From an uncultured Christensenellaceae bacterium (lineage in GTDB: Bacteria; Bacillota; Clostridia; Christensenellales; UBA3700): a stretch of 64,000 nucleotides of DNA. This document shows positions 10,373-19,957 of this stretch, piece by piece; position 1 is the first letter of the stretch; every line of letters begins with the position of its first letter. A program made the translations under genes and the position numbers. The notes under the pieces are model-generated. The model was not told the origin of the DNA, made no database searches, and worked only from the letters and a program-made list of their open reading frames with translations. The stretch spans positions 23,728 to 87,727 of the forward strand of contig CALWGZ010000009.1 of NCBI GenBank assembly GCA_944380285.1, written 5' to 3'.

Positions 10373-10407
10373 AAAAATACCCCCGGAGAGATCCGGGGGA
10401 TATTTTT
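10373..10407. terminator. Bidirectional intrinsic terminator
   Basis: A hairpin CCCCCGGA-gaga-TCCGGGGG with an A tract on the left (AAAAATA) and a T tract on the right (ATATTTTT). It can stop the nfeD operon on the plus strand and the thioesterase gene on the minus strand. Confidence 0.85.
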
Positions 10408-10411
10408 GTCT

Positions 10412-10430
10412 TTTTGGAGCCCGTGTGCGT
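10412..10430 (+). repeat. Copy of a 19-base dispersed repeat (17/19 match)
   Basis: TTTTGGAGCCCGTGTGCGT differs at two positions from the two identical copies at 43414-43432 and 59932-59950. Like them it touches a stop codon, here that of the thioesterase gene on the minus strand. Confidence 0.4.
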
Positions 10431-10933
10431 TATTTGAGGTTTGACAGGTCGATCTCTTTGACGTCGTCGGGGATGAGCACGTCCAACTCTTCGTGCATGT
10501 CCGCGTCGGTGATCGCCGCCGACGGCATCTTGAAATAGGTCGCCTCTCCTTCGGCGAGGACGGCGCCCGAGGCGTCGTAGATCTTTGCCTGTCCAACGTA
10601 GGCGCGCGAGCTGTTTTTGACGATCTTGCCGATTCCGATCAAGGGCGCGTCGTAGGGGACGGGTTTGCGGAACTTGACCTTGATGTCGAGAGTGACCGCC
10701 AGCTTGTCCGGCTCGAAACACCAGATCACTCTGCCGATGAGCTCGTCGAGCATGCATGTGATCATGCCGCCGTGCGCTCTGCCGGGGTAGCTTTGGTGTT
10801 CGCTGCGGTAAGAAAACAGCGTGACGACGGAGTTGTCCTCCATTTCGTAAAACGGCGCTTTGACCCCGAGAGGGTTGTCCATGCCGCAGATGATGCAGCT
10901 TTTGCTGTTCGCCTGTTTGCGCAAAACTTTCAT
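10430..10933 (-). CDS. Hotdog-fold thioesterase (PaaI/4HBT type)
   Basis: A 167-aa protein of the hotdog superfamily. The segment GMDNPLGVKAPFYEMED near the N-terminus and the helix GRAHGGMITCMLDELIGRVI fit PaaI/DUF4442-type acyl-CoA thioesterases, where the HGG turn and the following aspartate or glutamate form the active site. The N-terminus has CIICGMDN, common in this subgroup. I chose the ATG at 10933 because GGCGGAGG lies 7 bases upstream; a longer frame starting at 10981 lacks a ribosome site. A promoter with TTTACT and TAAAAT 17 bases apart is readable upstream (about 10967-10995). The substrate is unknown. Confidence 0.75.
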   Translation of the reverse strand: MKVLRKQANSKSCIICGMDNPLGVKAPFYEMEDNSVVTLFSYRSEHQSYPGRAHGGMITCMLDELIGRVIWCFEPDKLAVTLDIKVKFRKPVPYDAPLIGIGKIVKNSSRAYVGQAKIYDASGAVLAEGEATYFKMPSAAITDADMHEELDVLIPDDVKEIDLSNLK

Positions 10934-11079
10934 AAAAACCTCCGCCGCATATGCGCGGCTCTGTCGCAAACATTTTACCACCTATTAGGCAAAAAGTAAA
11001 CAAAAAGGCGCAAAACGCGCAAAAATCGAAAAACATATCGCGAATTTTGCGCCAAGACGCGCAAATTGCGCGATATTGT

Positions 11080-11108
11080 TGACTATGCGTGCGCGAGTAT
11101 TTATAATA
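11080..11108 (+). promoter_or_regulatory. Promoter of the alcohol dehydrogenase operon
   Basis: TTGACT at 11080-11085 and TATAAT at 11103-11108, spacer 17. GGAGAG lies before the ATG at 11143. Confidence 0.75.
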
Positions 11109-11142
11109 AAAGTGTACGAAAGGTACGGTATGGAGAGAAGCT

Positions 11143-12345
11143 ATGAATGCGTTTTACAAGTTTTACTGCAGAGTGTTCCAAAAGACGATGAAGCTCGTCT
11201 CGCCGCTGCTGCCTTGGCGTGAGCCGCAATTGCTCGCCCCGGAGGGCGGAGCGGAAGGGCTCGGCGCAATGATCAAGGGCAAGTACCGCAAGGTGCTTGT
11301 CGTCACCGGTCCCAACGTGTTCAAAAAGGGATTGGCGGACGGTTTGCTCCGCGGGTTCGACAGCGCCGGCGTCAAGTACGAGCTGTTCAACCGCGTGGTC
11401 AACAACCCGACGATCGATAACATCGAAGAGGCGTTCACCGTCTATCGCAACGGCGAGTGCGACGCGATCGTCGCTTTGGGCGGCGGTTCGCCGATGGACC
11501 TCGCGAAGGTGGTCGGAGCGCGCGCCGCGCGTCCCGAAAAGAAGGTCAAGCAGATGAAGGGCTTGCTCAAGATCCGCAAGCGCATCCCCGACCTGTATGC
11601 GATCCCGACGACCGCGGGGTCGGGCAGCGAGACCACTCTCGCCGCCGTCGTGAGCGACAGCGAGACGCACGAGAAGTATGCGATCAACGACGTGTCGCTC
11701 ATCCCGAGATATGCGATCCTCGACCCCAAGATGACGGTCGGGCTTCCGCCGCAGACGACCGCGACGACCGGCATTGACGCGTTGACGCACGCGGTCGAGG
11801 CGTACATCGGCGGCAGCAACACCAAGCTGACGCGCACGAGGGCGGAGCAGGCGGTCAAGCTGATCTTTGACAATTTGAAGAAAGCGTATGACGACGGCGC
11901 CGACATAGAGGCGCGCACGAATATGCAAAAGGCATCCTACTATGCGGGCGTGGCGTTCACGCGCGCATACGTCGGCTATGTGCACGCGCTCGCCCACGCG
12001 CTGGGAGGCTTTTACGGCACGCCGCACGGGCTTGCCAATGCGGTGCTACTGCCGGTCGTACTCGAATATTACGGCAAGAGCGCGGCAAAGCCGCTCGCAC
12101 GGCTCGCCGACATCGTCGGTGTGGGCGCGGGCGACGACGAGGAGACAAAGGCGGCGAAGTTCGTCGCCAAGATCAGGGAGATGAACGCGGAGATGGGCAT
12201 CCCGACCGCGATCGAGGGCATCAAGCCCGATGACATCCCGCTGATGGCGGACAGGGCGTTCAAGGAGGCTTGCCCGCTCTATCCCGTCCCCGAGATCCTG
12301 GACAGACCGCAGCTTGAAGAGCTGTATCGGATGATCGCCGGATGA
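11143..12345 (+). CDS. Iron-containing alcohol dehydrogenase
   Basis: A 400-aa group III (iron-type) alcohol dehydrogenase. The NAD-binding signature GGGSPMDLAK is followed by PTTAGSGSE, and the metal-binding region holds DALTHAVEAY and the histidine motif HALAHALGGFYGTPHG. It is expected to reduce an aldehyde or ketone to an alcohol with NAD(P)H in the cytoplasm. The subfamily (butanol, 1,3-propanediol, lactaldehyde) cannot be told by eye. The stop overlaps the start of thiN by 4 bases (ATGA), so both are co-transcribed. Confidence 0.92.
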   Translation: MNAFYKFYCRVFQKTMKLVSPLLPWREPQLLAPEGGAEGLGAMIKGKYRKVLVVTGPNVFKKGLADGLLRGFDSAGVKYELFNRVVNNPTIDNIEEAFTVYRNGECDAIVALGGGSPMDLAKVVGARAARPEKKVKQMKGLLKIRKRIPDLYAIPTTAGSGSETTLAAVVSDSETHEKYAINDVSLIPRYAILDPKMTVGLPPQTTATTGIDALTHAVEAYIGGSNTKLTRTRAEQAVKLIFDNLKKAYDDGADIEARTNMQKASYYAGVAFTRAYVGYVHALAHALGGFYGTPHGLANAVLLPVVLEYYGKSAAKPLARLADIVGVGAGDDEETKAAKFVAKIREMNAEMGIPTAIEGIKPDDIPLMADRAFKEACPLYPVPEILDRPQLEELYRMIAG

Positions 12346-12962
12346 GAGCGATCGTCGTCGGGGCGGCGGACGACTTTGTGCCGTTTTGCAAAGACGAGGG
12401 CGATCTCGTGATCGCCGCGGACGCGGGCTGGGCTCAGCCGGGCGTCGCCTCGCTTGCGGACGTCGCGGTCGGCGATTACGATTCGCTCGGCTATGTGCCG
12501 AGCGGCGTCGAGGTCGTCAAACTCAACGTCAGAAAGGACTTCACCGACACATGGGAGGCGGCGATGCTCGCGGTCGAAAGAGGATGCGACGAACTGCATT
12601 TTTATGCGGTGCTCGGCGGCAAACTCGACCATGCGGTCGCAAATCTGCAACTCGGCATTCGGCTTGCCGAAATGGGCAAGAGAGCGGTGATGCACGGCAG
12701 GGACTGCGACGTCTTTTTCGTTGCGAACGGGTCGCTCGAGGTGGCGGCGGCGCCGGGGAGCCGTGTGTCCGTGTTCTCGTTCGGCGAGAGCAAAGGGGTG
12801 TCGCTGAAGGGGTTTGAATACGAATTGGAGGACGCAGCGCTCGGCTTCGACTTTGCGCTCGGAGTGAGCAACGCGACCGTCGCAAAGACGGCTCGCGTCA
12901 CCGTCGAAAGGGGCGCGCTTGCGGTATTTGTATATGAAAAAAGCGGTAATATTCGATCTTGA
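12342..12962 (+). CDS. thiN: Thiamine pyrophosphokinase
   Basis: A 206-aa protein carrying the family motifs: an N-terminal Rossmann-like part with AADAGW, the motif VGDYDSLG, then RKDFTDTWEAAM, and LGGKLDHAVANLQL, which match the ATP and thiamine binding segments (GDFDS, KDxTD, GGRxDH). It transfers pyrophosphate from ATP to thiamine to make the cofactor TPP. Length is normal (200-220). It is coupled to the dehydrogenase gene upstream and overlaps the phosphatase gene downstream by 29 bases. No TPP riboswitch was seen upstream. Confidence 0.88.
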   Translation: MRAIVVGAADDFVPFCKDEGDLVIAADAGWAQPGVASLADVAVGDYDSLGYVPSGVEVVKLNVRKDFTDTWEAAMLAVERGCDELHFYAVLGGKLDHAVANLQLGIRLAEMGKRAVMHGRDCDVFFVANGSLEVAAAPGSRVSVFSFGESKGVSLKGFEYELEDAALGFDFALGVSNATVAKTARVTVERGALAVFVYEKSGNIRS

Positions 12963-13596
12963 CGGCACGCTTTTGAACACCATCGCGGACATCGCCAACG
13001 CGGTCAATTCCGCGCTGTGGGAGAACGGGCTGCCCTATCGCTCGATCGACGAGGTCAGGCGCTTTGTCGGCAACGGCGCGCGCAAGCTCATCGAGAGATG
13101 CGTCGAGGACGATCCGTCCAAGTACGACTCGGTGATGAGGGCGTTCGAGAGCATTTACGGCGAGGACTGTCTCAATCAGACAAGGCCGTACACGGGCGTC
13201 ATGCAGCTGCTGCGCCGTTTGAAGGAAGAGGGCTACGCGCTCGGCGTGCTGTCCAACAAGCCCGACTTTGCGGTCGGCAAGATCTGCCGCCACTTCTTCG
13301 GCGGCATGCTCGACTTTGCGGTCGGGCAAAAGGACGGCGTCAAGGGCAAGCCCGACCCGACGCTGCTGCTCAAAGAGCTGGACGCGATCGGCGCGGACAA
13401 GGGCGCGACCGTCTATGTCGGAGACGGCGAGACGGACGTCGCGTGCGCCGCGGCGGCGGGCGTCGCGTTCGTGGGAGTGGATTGGGGCTATCGATCCGAA
13501 CATCAATTGCGCGAGGCGGGCGCGGAGAAGATCGCCTGCTGCGCACAAGAACTTTACAGACTGATCGCAGTCGCCTGCGGCAGTGAGGAGGAATAA
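12934..13596 (+). CDS. HAD-family phosphatase, phosphoglycolate phosphatase-like
   Basis: A 220-aa HAD hydrolase with motif I DLDGTLLNT at the N-terminus, motif II LSNKP in the middle, motif III lysine in KGKPDP, and motif IV VGDGETDV. The helical cap in the first third (NAVNSALWENGLPYRSIDEV) and the length match Gph / PpaX enzymes, which hydrolyse phosphoglycolate or pyrophosphate. The ATG at 12934 gives a start immediately before the first beta strand; it lies inside thiN. The stop is followed by GAGGAGG of the next gene. Confidence 0.88.
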   Translation: MKKAVIFDLDGTLLNTIADIANAVNSALWENGLPYRSIDEVRRFVGNGARKLIERCVEDDPSKYDSVMRAFESIYGEDCLNQTRPYTGVMQLLRRLKEEGYALGVLSNKPDFAVGKICRHFFGGMLDFAVGQKDGVKGKPDPTLLLKELDAIGADKGATVYVGDGETDVACAAAAGVAFVGVDWGYRSEHQLREAGAEKIACCAQELYRLIAVACGSEEE

Positions 13597-13597
13597 T

Positions 13598-15793
13598 ATG
13601 GCAGAAAAGGACTTGTTCGACAAGGTCAAGCCGCTCGGGTACTACCGCGCGGTCAGCAGAAAGGGAGGCGTGATGTCTGCGATCGCGCTCGCCGGAGTCT
13701 TCTTCATCTTGCACTACATCTTCGACAACTACATCTACGGCAACGTGCTCGAGACGATCGCGTCGATGGAGACGGTGTTCTATGTGCTCGCCGGCGTCAT
13801 CGGCGTCGCGGCGCTCGGCTATGCGATCTCGGCAGTGTGGTCGCACAAGGTCAAGGGCTTGGACACCGCGCTGCTCGTGCTCGTCTTTGCGGACATAATG
13901 GTCATCATCCAAAAGCTCATCGTCGACAAGAACGTGCTCAACAAAATGCAGCCGCTGTTCTACTACATACCGCTCGCGGTCGCGGTCGTGCTGACGGTGA
14001 TCAGGTGGTTCAGATACAAGCCCGAGTTCAACCGCATCGTCGACACCAAGCCGATGCCGACCGCGGGCTTCAAGACATACTACAAGCTGATGTTCTCGCG
14101 TCCGTCAACCTATGCGGCGGCGGTCGTCACCGCGGTGGTGATGGTCGCGTTCATCGTCACCGAGAAGAAGGGCTGGTTCGGCTTCACCGCCGTCAATACC
14201 GCGGCGAGCCAAAAGATGTATCAGATCTTGACCGTGGGCGCGGTGATCGCGGCGGTGTTCTACATCGCGAGCCTCGTCGCGCGTCTCGTCTACAAGAACG
14301 TCGACTTCTGCGACACGATCGCGATGAACACGGTCGTGATCGCGATCGCGATGCTTGTGAGGCTTGCGTTCGCTCATGCGGTCGCCGACATCGTCGTCGC
14401 GATAGTTTTGGTCGTGTGCGCGGTCGCGATGCAGGTCATCCTCGCACTGAGGACGGTCGACGTGCGCAAAGTGCTCTATGTCGAAGAGGGCGCCGAGGAG
14501 AGAGAAAAGGCGGAGAAAGAGGCGAAGAAAGCCAAGAAGGATGACGCGGTCATCGCGGTCATACCGCCCGCAGCGGTCGCCGCGGAGCCGGCAGATCTGT
14601 CCGAACTCGAGCGCAGAGTGACCGAGACGGAGAGGGTCGGAGGATTTTTGATGCGCAACGCCGAGCGTACGATGTCGCTGATCGACGAGGAGAGGTCGCT
14701 GCGCGAGCGCCGCGTCGTCACCGTCGTAGAGAGCGCGCCGCACGCCGCCGAGAGCGACAGAGAGGCGTTCTTGATGCGCAAGGCGGAGCAGCTCGAATCC
14801 AAGGTCGAATATCTGATGACGGAGCTGAACGCACTCAAAGAGAGGGTGGCGGAACTCGAAGCGAGACCTGTCGCCGTCGTCGCCCAGCCCGAGCCGCAGC
14901 CGCAGCCCGAAGAGGCGGCTGAAGAGGGATACGAAGAGTTCGAGCGCGAGCGCGAGTCGGTCAATTGGATAGAGACAGAGGCGAAGACGCGCCGCGCCAA
15001 GCCGCGCTATACGTTCGACCTCAAATTGAGGCTGGCGGACGAGAACGTCAAGGGCTTTTACAGCGACATCAAGAATGCGCTGCTTTCCTACGGCATGCAC
15101 AGCCGCATGAGCCGCCACAAGGAGAACTTCAACAAGGGGCGCAATCAGATCGCGCGCATGGCGATCAACGGCAAGACGCTCAAAGTCTATTTGGCAATCG
15201 ACCCGAACACGCTCGACCCCAAGATCTATCACCACAAGGACGTCAGCGACAAGAAGGGCGTCGCCGATCTGCCGACGATGATCAACGTGCGTTCGGGGCT
15301 TGCGGTGCGCAAGATCAAGGCGCTCATCGACCGCATCGCCGAAGAGCTGGTCATCAAACCCAAGAAGTACGAGCCGGTCGACTTTGCCAAGGACCTCACG
15401 CTCGACGGCTTCACGACGGTGGAGCGCAAGGGCTACGGCTATATGGTCAAGGACGCCGCGACGCGCGCGCAGGCGGATGAGATCCCCGATGACTTCGCGA
15501 CCAACGCGGTCGAATACATCTACGCCGAAAAGAGGGCGGAGAGGTTCATCAAGACAAAGGTCACGCTCGACCAGCTCGAGGACAAGTTCGAGGACGGCGC
15601 GACGATCGACATCGACGCGATCCGCGACAAGGGGCTTGCGTCCGCGCCCAATTCAAATTGGCTGTCCGTCGCGGCGAGCGACAGGCTGGGCAAGAAGTTC
15701 CACGTCTACGCCAACGAGTACACCGTCAGCGCGGCAAAGATGATCTGCGTCGCCGGCGGCGAGGCGTACATGATCCTTCAACCGGAGAATTGA
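13598..15793 (+). CDS. Multi-spanning membrane protein with coiled coil, a Clostridia repeat domain and an L15-like tail
   Basis: A 731-aa protein. About seven or eight transmembrane segments occupy residues 25-290 (for example TYAAAVVTAVVMVAFIV). A charged stretch follows (EREKAEKEAKKAKKDDAV), then two short repeats around GGFLMRNAERTMSLIDEE and AFLMRKAEQLESKVEYL. Residues of about 470-600 form a domain (RYTFDLKLRLADENVKGFY ... KGRNQIARMAINGKTLKVYL) that recurs in uncharacterised proteins of anaerobic Firmicutes. The last ~85 residues (VTLDQLEDKFEDGATIDIDA, then KMICVAGG) resemble the C-terminal domain of ribosomal protein L15. The function is unknown. The start ATG has GAGGAGG upstream. Confidence 0.75.
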   Translation: MAEKDLFDKVKPLGYYRAVSRKGGVMSAIALAGVFFILHYIFDNYIYGNVLETIASMETVFYVLAGVIGVAALGYAISAVWSHKVKGLDTALLVLVFADIMVIIQKLIVDKNVLNKMQPLFYYIPLAVAVVLTVIRWFRYKPEFNRIVDTKPMPTAGFKTYYKLMFSRPSTYAAAVVTAVVMVAFIVTEKKGWFGFTAVNTAASQKMYQILTVGAVIAAVFYIASLVARLVYKNVDFCDTIAMNTVVIAIAMLVRLAFAHAVADIVVAIVLVVCAVAMQVILALRTVDVRKVLYVEEGAEEREKAEKEAKKAKKDDAVIAVIPPAAVAAEPADLSELERRVTETERVGGFLMRNAERTMSLIDEERSLRERRVVTVVESAPHAAESDREAFLMRKAEQLESKVEYLMTELNALKERVAELEARPVAVVAQPEPQPQPEEAAEEGYEEFERERESVNWIETEAKTRRAKPRYTFDLKLRLADENVKGFYSDIKNALLSYGMHSRMSRHKENFNKGRNQIARMAINGKTLKVYLAIDPNTLDPKIYHHKDVSDKKGVADLPTMINVRSGLAVRKIKALIDRIAEELVIKPKKYEPVDFAKDLTLDGFTTVERKGYGYMVKDAATRAQADEIPDDFATNAVEYIYAEKRAERFIKTKVTLDQLEDKFEDGATIDIDAIRDKGLASAPNSNWLSVAASDRLGKKFHVYANEYTVSAAKMICVAGGEAYMILQPEN

Positions 15794-15795
15794 CG

Positions 15796-17376
15796 ATGAA
15801 GAGATATCGCATTGTGCCGCTGCCTTCGTCCGTCGAGTACGGCGACGCGGAATTTGAGTTCGGCAAGGTCGCGCTCGAAGGAGAGGGCTTTGAGGAGAGA
15901 TATCTTACTCGGATGCTGTTGCCGGAGGCGGAGTTCGTGCGCCCCGAAGAGGCGGACGAAAAGACACTCGTCGTGTCCCGTCACAGGAACGGCGCACTGC
16001 CCGACGAGGGCTGCGAGATCAGGATAAAGGGAGGCAGAGTCGACATCGCGTGCGGCGCAAAGGGCTTGCTTTACGCCTACGTCACGCTTGCGCAGATCTT
16101 GGAGCAGGCGGACGGCAAGGTGCGCGACGTGTTCGTCAAGGACAGCCCTCTGTGCAAATATCGCGGCATGATGCTCGACACCGCGCGCTACTTCATTCCC
16201 GTCGACGACGTGCGCAGGATGGCGGATCTGTGCGTGCTGCACAAGCTCAACGCGATACATCTGCACCTGACCGACGATCAGGGGTGGCGGCTGGAGAGCG
16301 ACGCCTATCCCAAACTTCATCGCAAGGGCAGCCGCCGCAGTCACACAAACTTCGACCGCAAACCGCACGAGGGCTACTACACCAAGGCGGAGATGCGCGG
16401 CATATTGCAATATTGCGCGGAGCGCAACATCGCGGTGATGCCCGAGATAGATATGCCGGGGCATATGCGTGCGGCGCTCGCGTGCTATCCCGAATTGGGA
16501 TGTTTCGGCAGGCAGCTGCCCGTCGCGACGCACAGCGGCGTAAAGCACGACATTTTGTGCGCGGGCAAGGAGAGCACGTTTGACTTCGTGTTCCGCGTTT
16601 TGGACGAGGTGGCGGAGCTGTTCCGAGGCTACACCGAATATATCCACATCGGCGGCGACGAGGCGCCCAAGATGCGTTGGGACATCTGCCCCGACTGCCG
16701 CAAACGTATGCTCAAAGAGGGACTTGCCGACAGCGAACGGCTTCAAGGATGGTTCATGAAGCGCGTTGCCGAGCACGTCGTCGGGCTGGGGTTCAAGCCC
16801 GTGGTCTGGAACGAGGCGTGCATGAAGGGCGTTATGCCGTCGGACACCGTTTGGCAATTCTGGCATACGGACGGCATAAGCGCGGAGGAGACATATGCGG
16901 ACGCCAACGCGACCGGCGGGATGATCAATTCCGATTCCGCGTACGCCTATCTCGACCTTCCGTACGGGCAGATCAGCCTCAAAAAGAGTTATGAGTTCGA
17001 GCCAAAGCCCAAGGCGCTTTCCGAGGGCAAGGCGCTGGGCGGCGAAATGCAGCTTTGGGGGGAATATATCCCAGACCAAAAGACGCGGCTCAAACGCTGT
17101 CTGCCGCGTTCGTGCGCGCTTGCGGAGAAGATGTGGAGCGCCGCCGAAAGCGGATACGGAGACTTCCGCGACAGGCTCGAAGCGTTCGAGGACTTCCTCG
17201 AAGAAAGGCATTTCGAGGGAGAGGACAACGAGAAGGTCTACGATCCCGACAAGGCGCGCGGCACGCTGCAAAAGCTGTGGTTCGAGCGCCGTCAGCTGCA
17301 TTGGGAAGGACTGCACAATCTGATCGACGACGCGAGAGTCGCGAAAAAATACAACACCGACAAGACATCAAAGTGA
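15796..17376 (+). CDS. Beta-N-acetylhexosaminidase, family GH20
   Basis: A 526-aa glycoside hydrolase. A GH20b-like N-terminal domain covers about residues 1-115, and the TIM barrel follows with RGMMLDTARYFIPVDDVRRM, LHLTDDQGWR, MPEIDMPGHMRAAL and the catalytic pair in HIGGDEAPK (Asp-Glu, substrate-assisted mechanism). It removes terminal GlcNAc or GalNAc from glycans. There is no signal peptide, so it acts inside the cell on imported oligosaccharides or recycled muropeptide fragments. A hexosamine kinase-like gene and galE occur further on at 54104-56229, which fits use of amino-sugar glycans. The start follows the previous stop by 2 bases. Confidence 0.92.
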   Translation: MKRYRIVPLPSSVEYGDAEFEFGKVALEGEGFEERYLTRMLLPEAEFVRPEEADEKTLVVSRHRNGALPDEGCEIRIKGGRVDIACGAKGLLYAYVTLAQILEQADGKVRDVFVKDSPLCKYRGMMLDTARYFIPVDDVRRMADLCVLHKLNAIHLHLTDDQGWRLESDAYPKLHRKGSRRSHTNFDRKPHEGYYTKAEMRGILQYCAERNIAVMPEIDMPGHMRAALACYPELGCFGRQLPVATHSGVKHDILCAGKESTFDFVFRVLDEVAELFRGYTEYIHIGGDEAPKMRWDICPDCRKRMLKEGLADSERLQGWFMKRVAEHVVGLGFKPVVWNEACMKGVMPSDTVWQFWHTDGISAEETYADANATGGMINSDSAYAYLDLPYGQISLKKSYEFEPKPKALSEGKALGGEMQLWGEYIPDQKTRLKRCLPRSCALAEKMWSAAESGYGDFRDRLEAFEDFLEERHFEGEDNEKVYDPDKARGTLQKLWFERRQLHWEGLHNLIDDARVAKKYNTDKTSK

Positions 17377-17395
17377 CCCACCGGGGTATCGGCAA

Positions 17396-19957
17396 ATGAA
17401 AGAAAACAAAGCCGCACAAAAACTCGCCAAGGCGAGGGCAAGGCACAAACACAAGAGGGATTCCCTCAAATTGAAAATGGCGGAAAGGATCTATCCTTCC
17501 GTCGAGACGGGGTTGAGTTCGGCGCAGGTCGAAGACAGGGTCAAGTCGGGGCTTGTCAACACCAAGACTTCGACCGGTAGCAAGTCCTATCTGCGCATAG
17601 TCGCCGAGAACATCTTCAACTTTTGCAACACCGTCACCATCGCGCTGATGATCCTCTTGATCGCGATAGGCGCGTGGGATTATGCGATCTCTTCGTGCAT
17701 CATCCTCATCAACATTGCGATCGGCATTTGGCAGGAGTTCAAAGCCAAGCGCACCGTCGACAGACTGTCGCTGGTCGGGCGGTCGGTCTGCGACGTCGTC
17801 CGCGACGGCAAGCGCACGTCGATCGCGACGCAGGAGCTCGTGCTCGACGACATCTACTATGTCGCCGCAGGCGCGCAAGTGCCCGCCGATTCCACCGTCA
17901 AGAGCGGCGAGATCGAGGTCGACGAATCGATTTTGACGGGCGAATCGCGCCCCGTCCGCAAGAGAGCGGGCGACGCGATACTCGCCGGGAGCACGATCCA
18001 TGCGGGCGAGGCATGCTGTCTTGCGGACAGGGTCGGGCAGGACAGATACATCGAGGGCGTGGCGCGCATAGCAAAGCGCGTCGGCAAGCCCAAGAGCAAG
18101 ATCTTTGCGGTGCTCGACTCGTTGATCAAGGGCATCTCGATCGTGCTCGTGATACTCGCGGCGTTCTTGCTGATCGCCGAACGCGTCGCGGTCGGCGGAC
18201 CGTGGAAGGACACGATCATATCGGTGTCGAGCAGCGTGCTGGGCATGATCCCGATCGGCATGTTCCTCTTGACGTCGACGGCGCTTGCGGCGTCGGTGCT
18301 CAAGATGTCGCGCAAGCACGCGCTTGCCCGCGACCTCTACGGCATCGAGATGCTGGCGAGTGCGGACGTGCTGCTTCTCGACAAGACGGGGACGATCACC
18401 GACGGCAAGCTCGAACTTGTCGAGACGCTTGCGCTCGACGAGACGATATCGGCGCCCGTGCTGCTCAACACGATCATGAAGGAGACAAAGGACAGCAAGT
18501 CGACCGCAATGGCGCTTTTGCACGGCGCCGGCGAGGCGGAGTCGCTGCCCGTGTCCGATGTGATGAGCTTTTCGAGCGCGCGCAAATACAGCGCGGTCAC
18601 GCTCGAGGGCGGCAAGACCTATGTGCTCGGCGCCCCCGATTTTGTAGGCGTGCCGGACGGACAGGTCGCCGAATTCATCGCGGCTGCGTCCGAAAAGGGG
18701 CGCAGGACGATCTTGCTGTCGTCGTTCGACGGCGCGATCGCCGACATCGACCGCAACAAGACGACGCCGCTCTTTGTGTTCGCGCTCGAGGACACGCTGC
18801 GCGACAACGTCAAGACGACGCTCGATTGGTTCTACGACAGCGAAGTCGACATCAAGATCATCTCGGGCGACGACCCGACCACGGTCGGCAACATCGCCGC
18901 AAAGGCAGGCATCCGCAACGCCGGGAGCACGTTCAATTGCAACGGCGCGACCGACGATCAGATCGCCGAAAACGCCGAAAAGACTGCGGTGTTCGGGCGC
19001 ATATCGCCGGAGCAGAAGTGCGCGGTCGTCAAGTCTTTGCAACAAAAGGGGCATACCGTCGCGATGATAGGCGACGGCGTCAACGACGTCAAGGCGCTCA
19101 AACAGGCAGACTGCTCGATCTCGTTCGCCGCAGCAAACGAGGTCGCGCGCAACATCTCGCGCATAGTGCTGATGGACAACAACTTTATGACGCTACCGAG
19201 CATCGTCCAAGAGGGCAGACAGGTCATAGGCAACGTCGAAAAGGTGTCCGCGCTGTATGTGATGAAGAACATCTTCGTGATGTTCATGACGCTGCTCTTT
19301 GCGATCGTCACGATCGCGACGGGCAGGAGCAGCTATCCGTTCGACACCAAAAAGATGTTGATGATCGAGTTCTTCGTCATCGGCGTGCCGACGTTCGTGT
19401 TCGCGCTGCAACCGACGCGGGCGCGGCCGAAAGGCGACTTTTTGCGCAACATCCTCAAATCCTCACTGCCGGCGGCGGTGTCGCTCATCTGCGCGACGGG
19501 CTTTATGCTGATCCTGACCGCGTGCATAGACGTCCCCGGGACTTACGAAGAGGCGTTCGCGCTCAAAGCGACCGCGGCGACATACGCGCTGACTATGGCG
19601 GGCTTCGTCGCGCTGACCGTGATCAGCATGCCGCCCGACAAATTGCGGCTCGCGACGGTCGCGCTGATGTTCGGCGTGTCGCTGCTCGCGGCGTATATCG
19701 ACAAGAACTTCTTGGACGGCACCTTCCTTGCGATGGAGACCTTGCCTGCGGAATATATCGGCTATATCGCCGCGGCGATGGCGATAGGCTTTGTCACGTT
19801 GATGCTGTCGCGCAAGGCGGCGACCGTCATAGACGACAGGTTCGGGGAGAGGATCAAGAACTTCTTTGAATCGCTCGCGCAGGGCAAACGCCGCAAAAAG
19901 AGTAAAGAACGCGATACGGGTAGCAAAAAACAAGGAGAAAAGAAGAGAAATGAGTGA
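17396..19957 (+). CDS. CtpE-like cation-transporting P-type ATPase
   Basis: An 853-aa P-type ATPase. The actuator loop holds LTGES, the phosphorylation site is LDKTGTITDGK, the hinge is MIGDGVNDVKALKQADCS, and about ten transmembrane segments are present. In M4 the usual PEGL/PEAL is replaced by MIPIGMFLLTSTA, a feature of the CtpE / Exp7 subgroup, which has been linked to Ca2+ uptake in mycobacteria and streptococci. The cytoplasmic N-terminus is very basic (KARARHKHKRDSLKLK), and so is the C-terminus. The ribosome site is weak. The end overlaps radC by 8 bases. The ion is an inference from the subgroup. Confidence 0.88.
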   Translation: MKENKAAQKLAKARARHKHKRDSLKLKMAERIYPSVETGLSSAQVEDRVKSGLVNTKTSTGSKSYLRIVAENIFNFCNTVTIALMILLIAIGAWDYAISSCIILINIAIGIWQEFKAKRTVDRLSLVGRSVCDVVRDGKRTSIATQELVLDDIYYVAAGAQVPADSTVKSGEIEVDESILTGESRPVRKRAGDAILAGSTIHAGEACCLADRVGQDRYIEGVARIAKRVGKPKSKIFAVLDSLIKGISIVLVILAAFLLIAERVAVGGPWKDTIISVSSSVLGMIPIGMFLLTSTALAASVLKMSRKHALARDLYGIEMLASADVLLLDKTGTITDGKLELVETLALDETISAPVLLNTIMKETKDSKSTAMALLHGAGEAESLPVSDVMSFSSARKYSAVTLEGGKTYVLGAPDFVGVPDGQVAEFIAAASEKGRRTILLSSFDGAIADIDRNKTTPLFVFALEDTLRDNVKTTLDWFYDSEVDIKIISGDDPTTVGNIAAKAGIRNAGSTFNCNGATDDQIAENAEKTAVFGRISPEQKCAVVKSLQQKGHTVAMIGDGVNDVKALKQADCSISFAAANEVARNISRIVLMDNNFMTLPSIVQEGRQVIGNVEKVSALYVMKNIFVMFMTLLFAIVTIATGRSSYPFDTKKMLMIEFFVIGVPTFVFALQPTRARPKGDFLRNILKSSLPAAVSLICATGFMLILTACIDVPGTYEEAFALKATAATYALTMAGFVALTVISMPPDKLRLATVALMFGVSLLAAYIDKNFLDGTFLAMETLPAEYIGYIAAAMAIGFVTLMLSRKAATVIDDRFGERIKNFFESLAQGKRRKKSKERDTGSKKQGEKKRNE

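Noticed and set aside
17090..19054. 654-codon antisense frame over the P-type ATPase gene
   Set aside because: It has shadow-frame composition and the ATPase motifs on the plus strand are complete.
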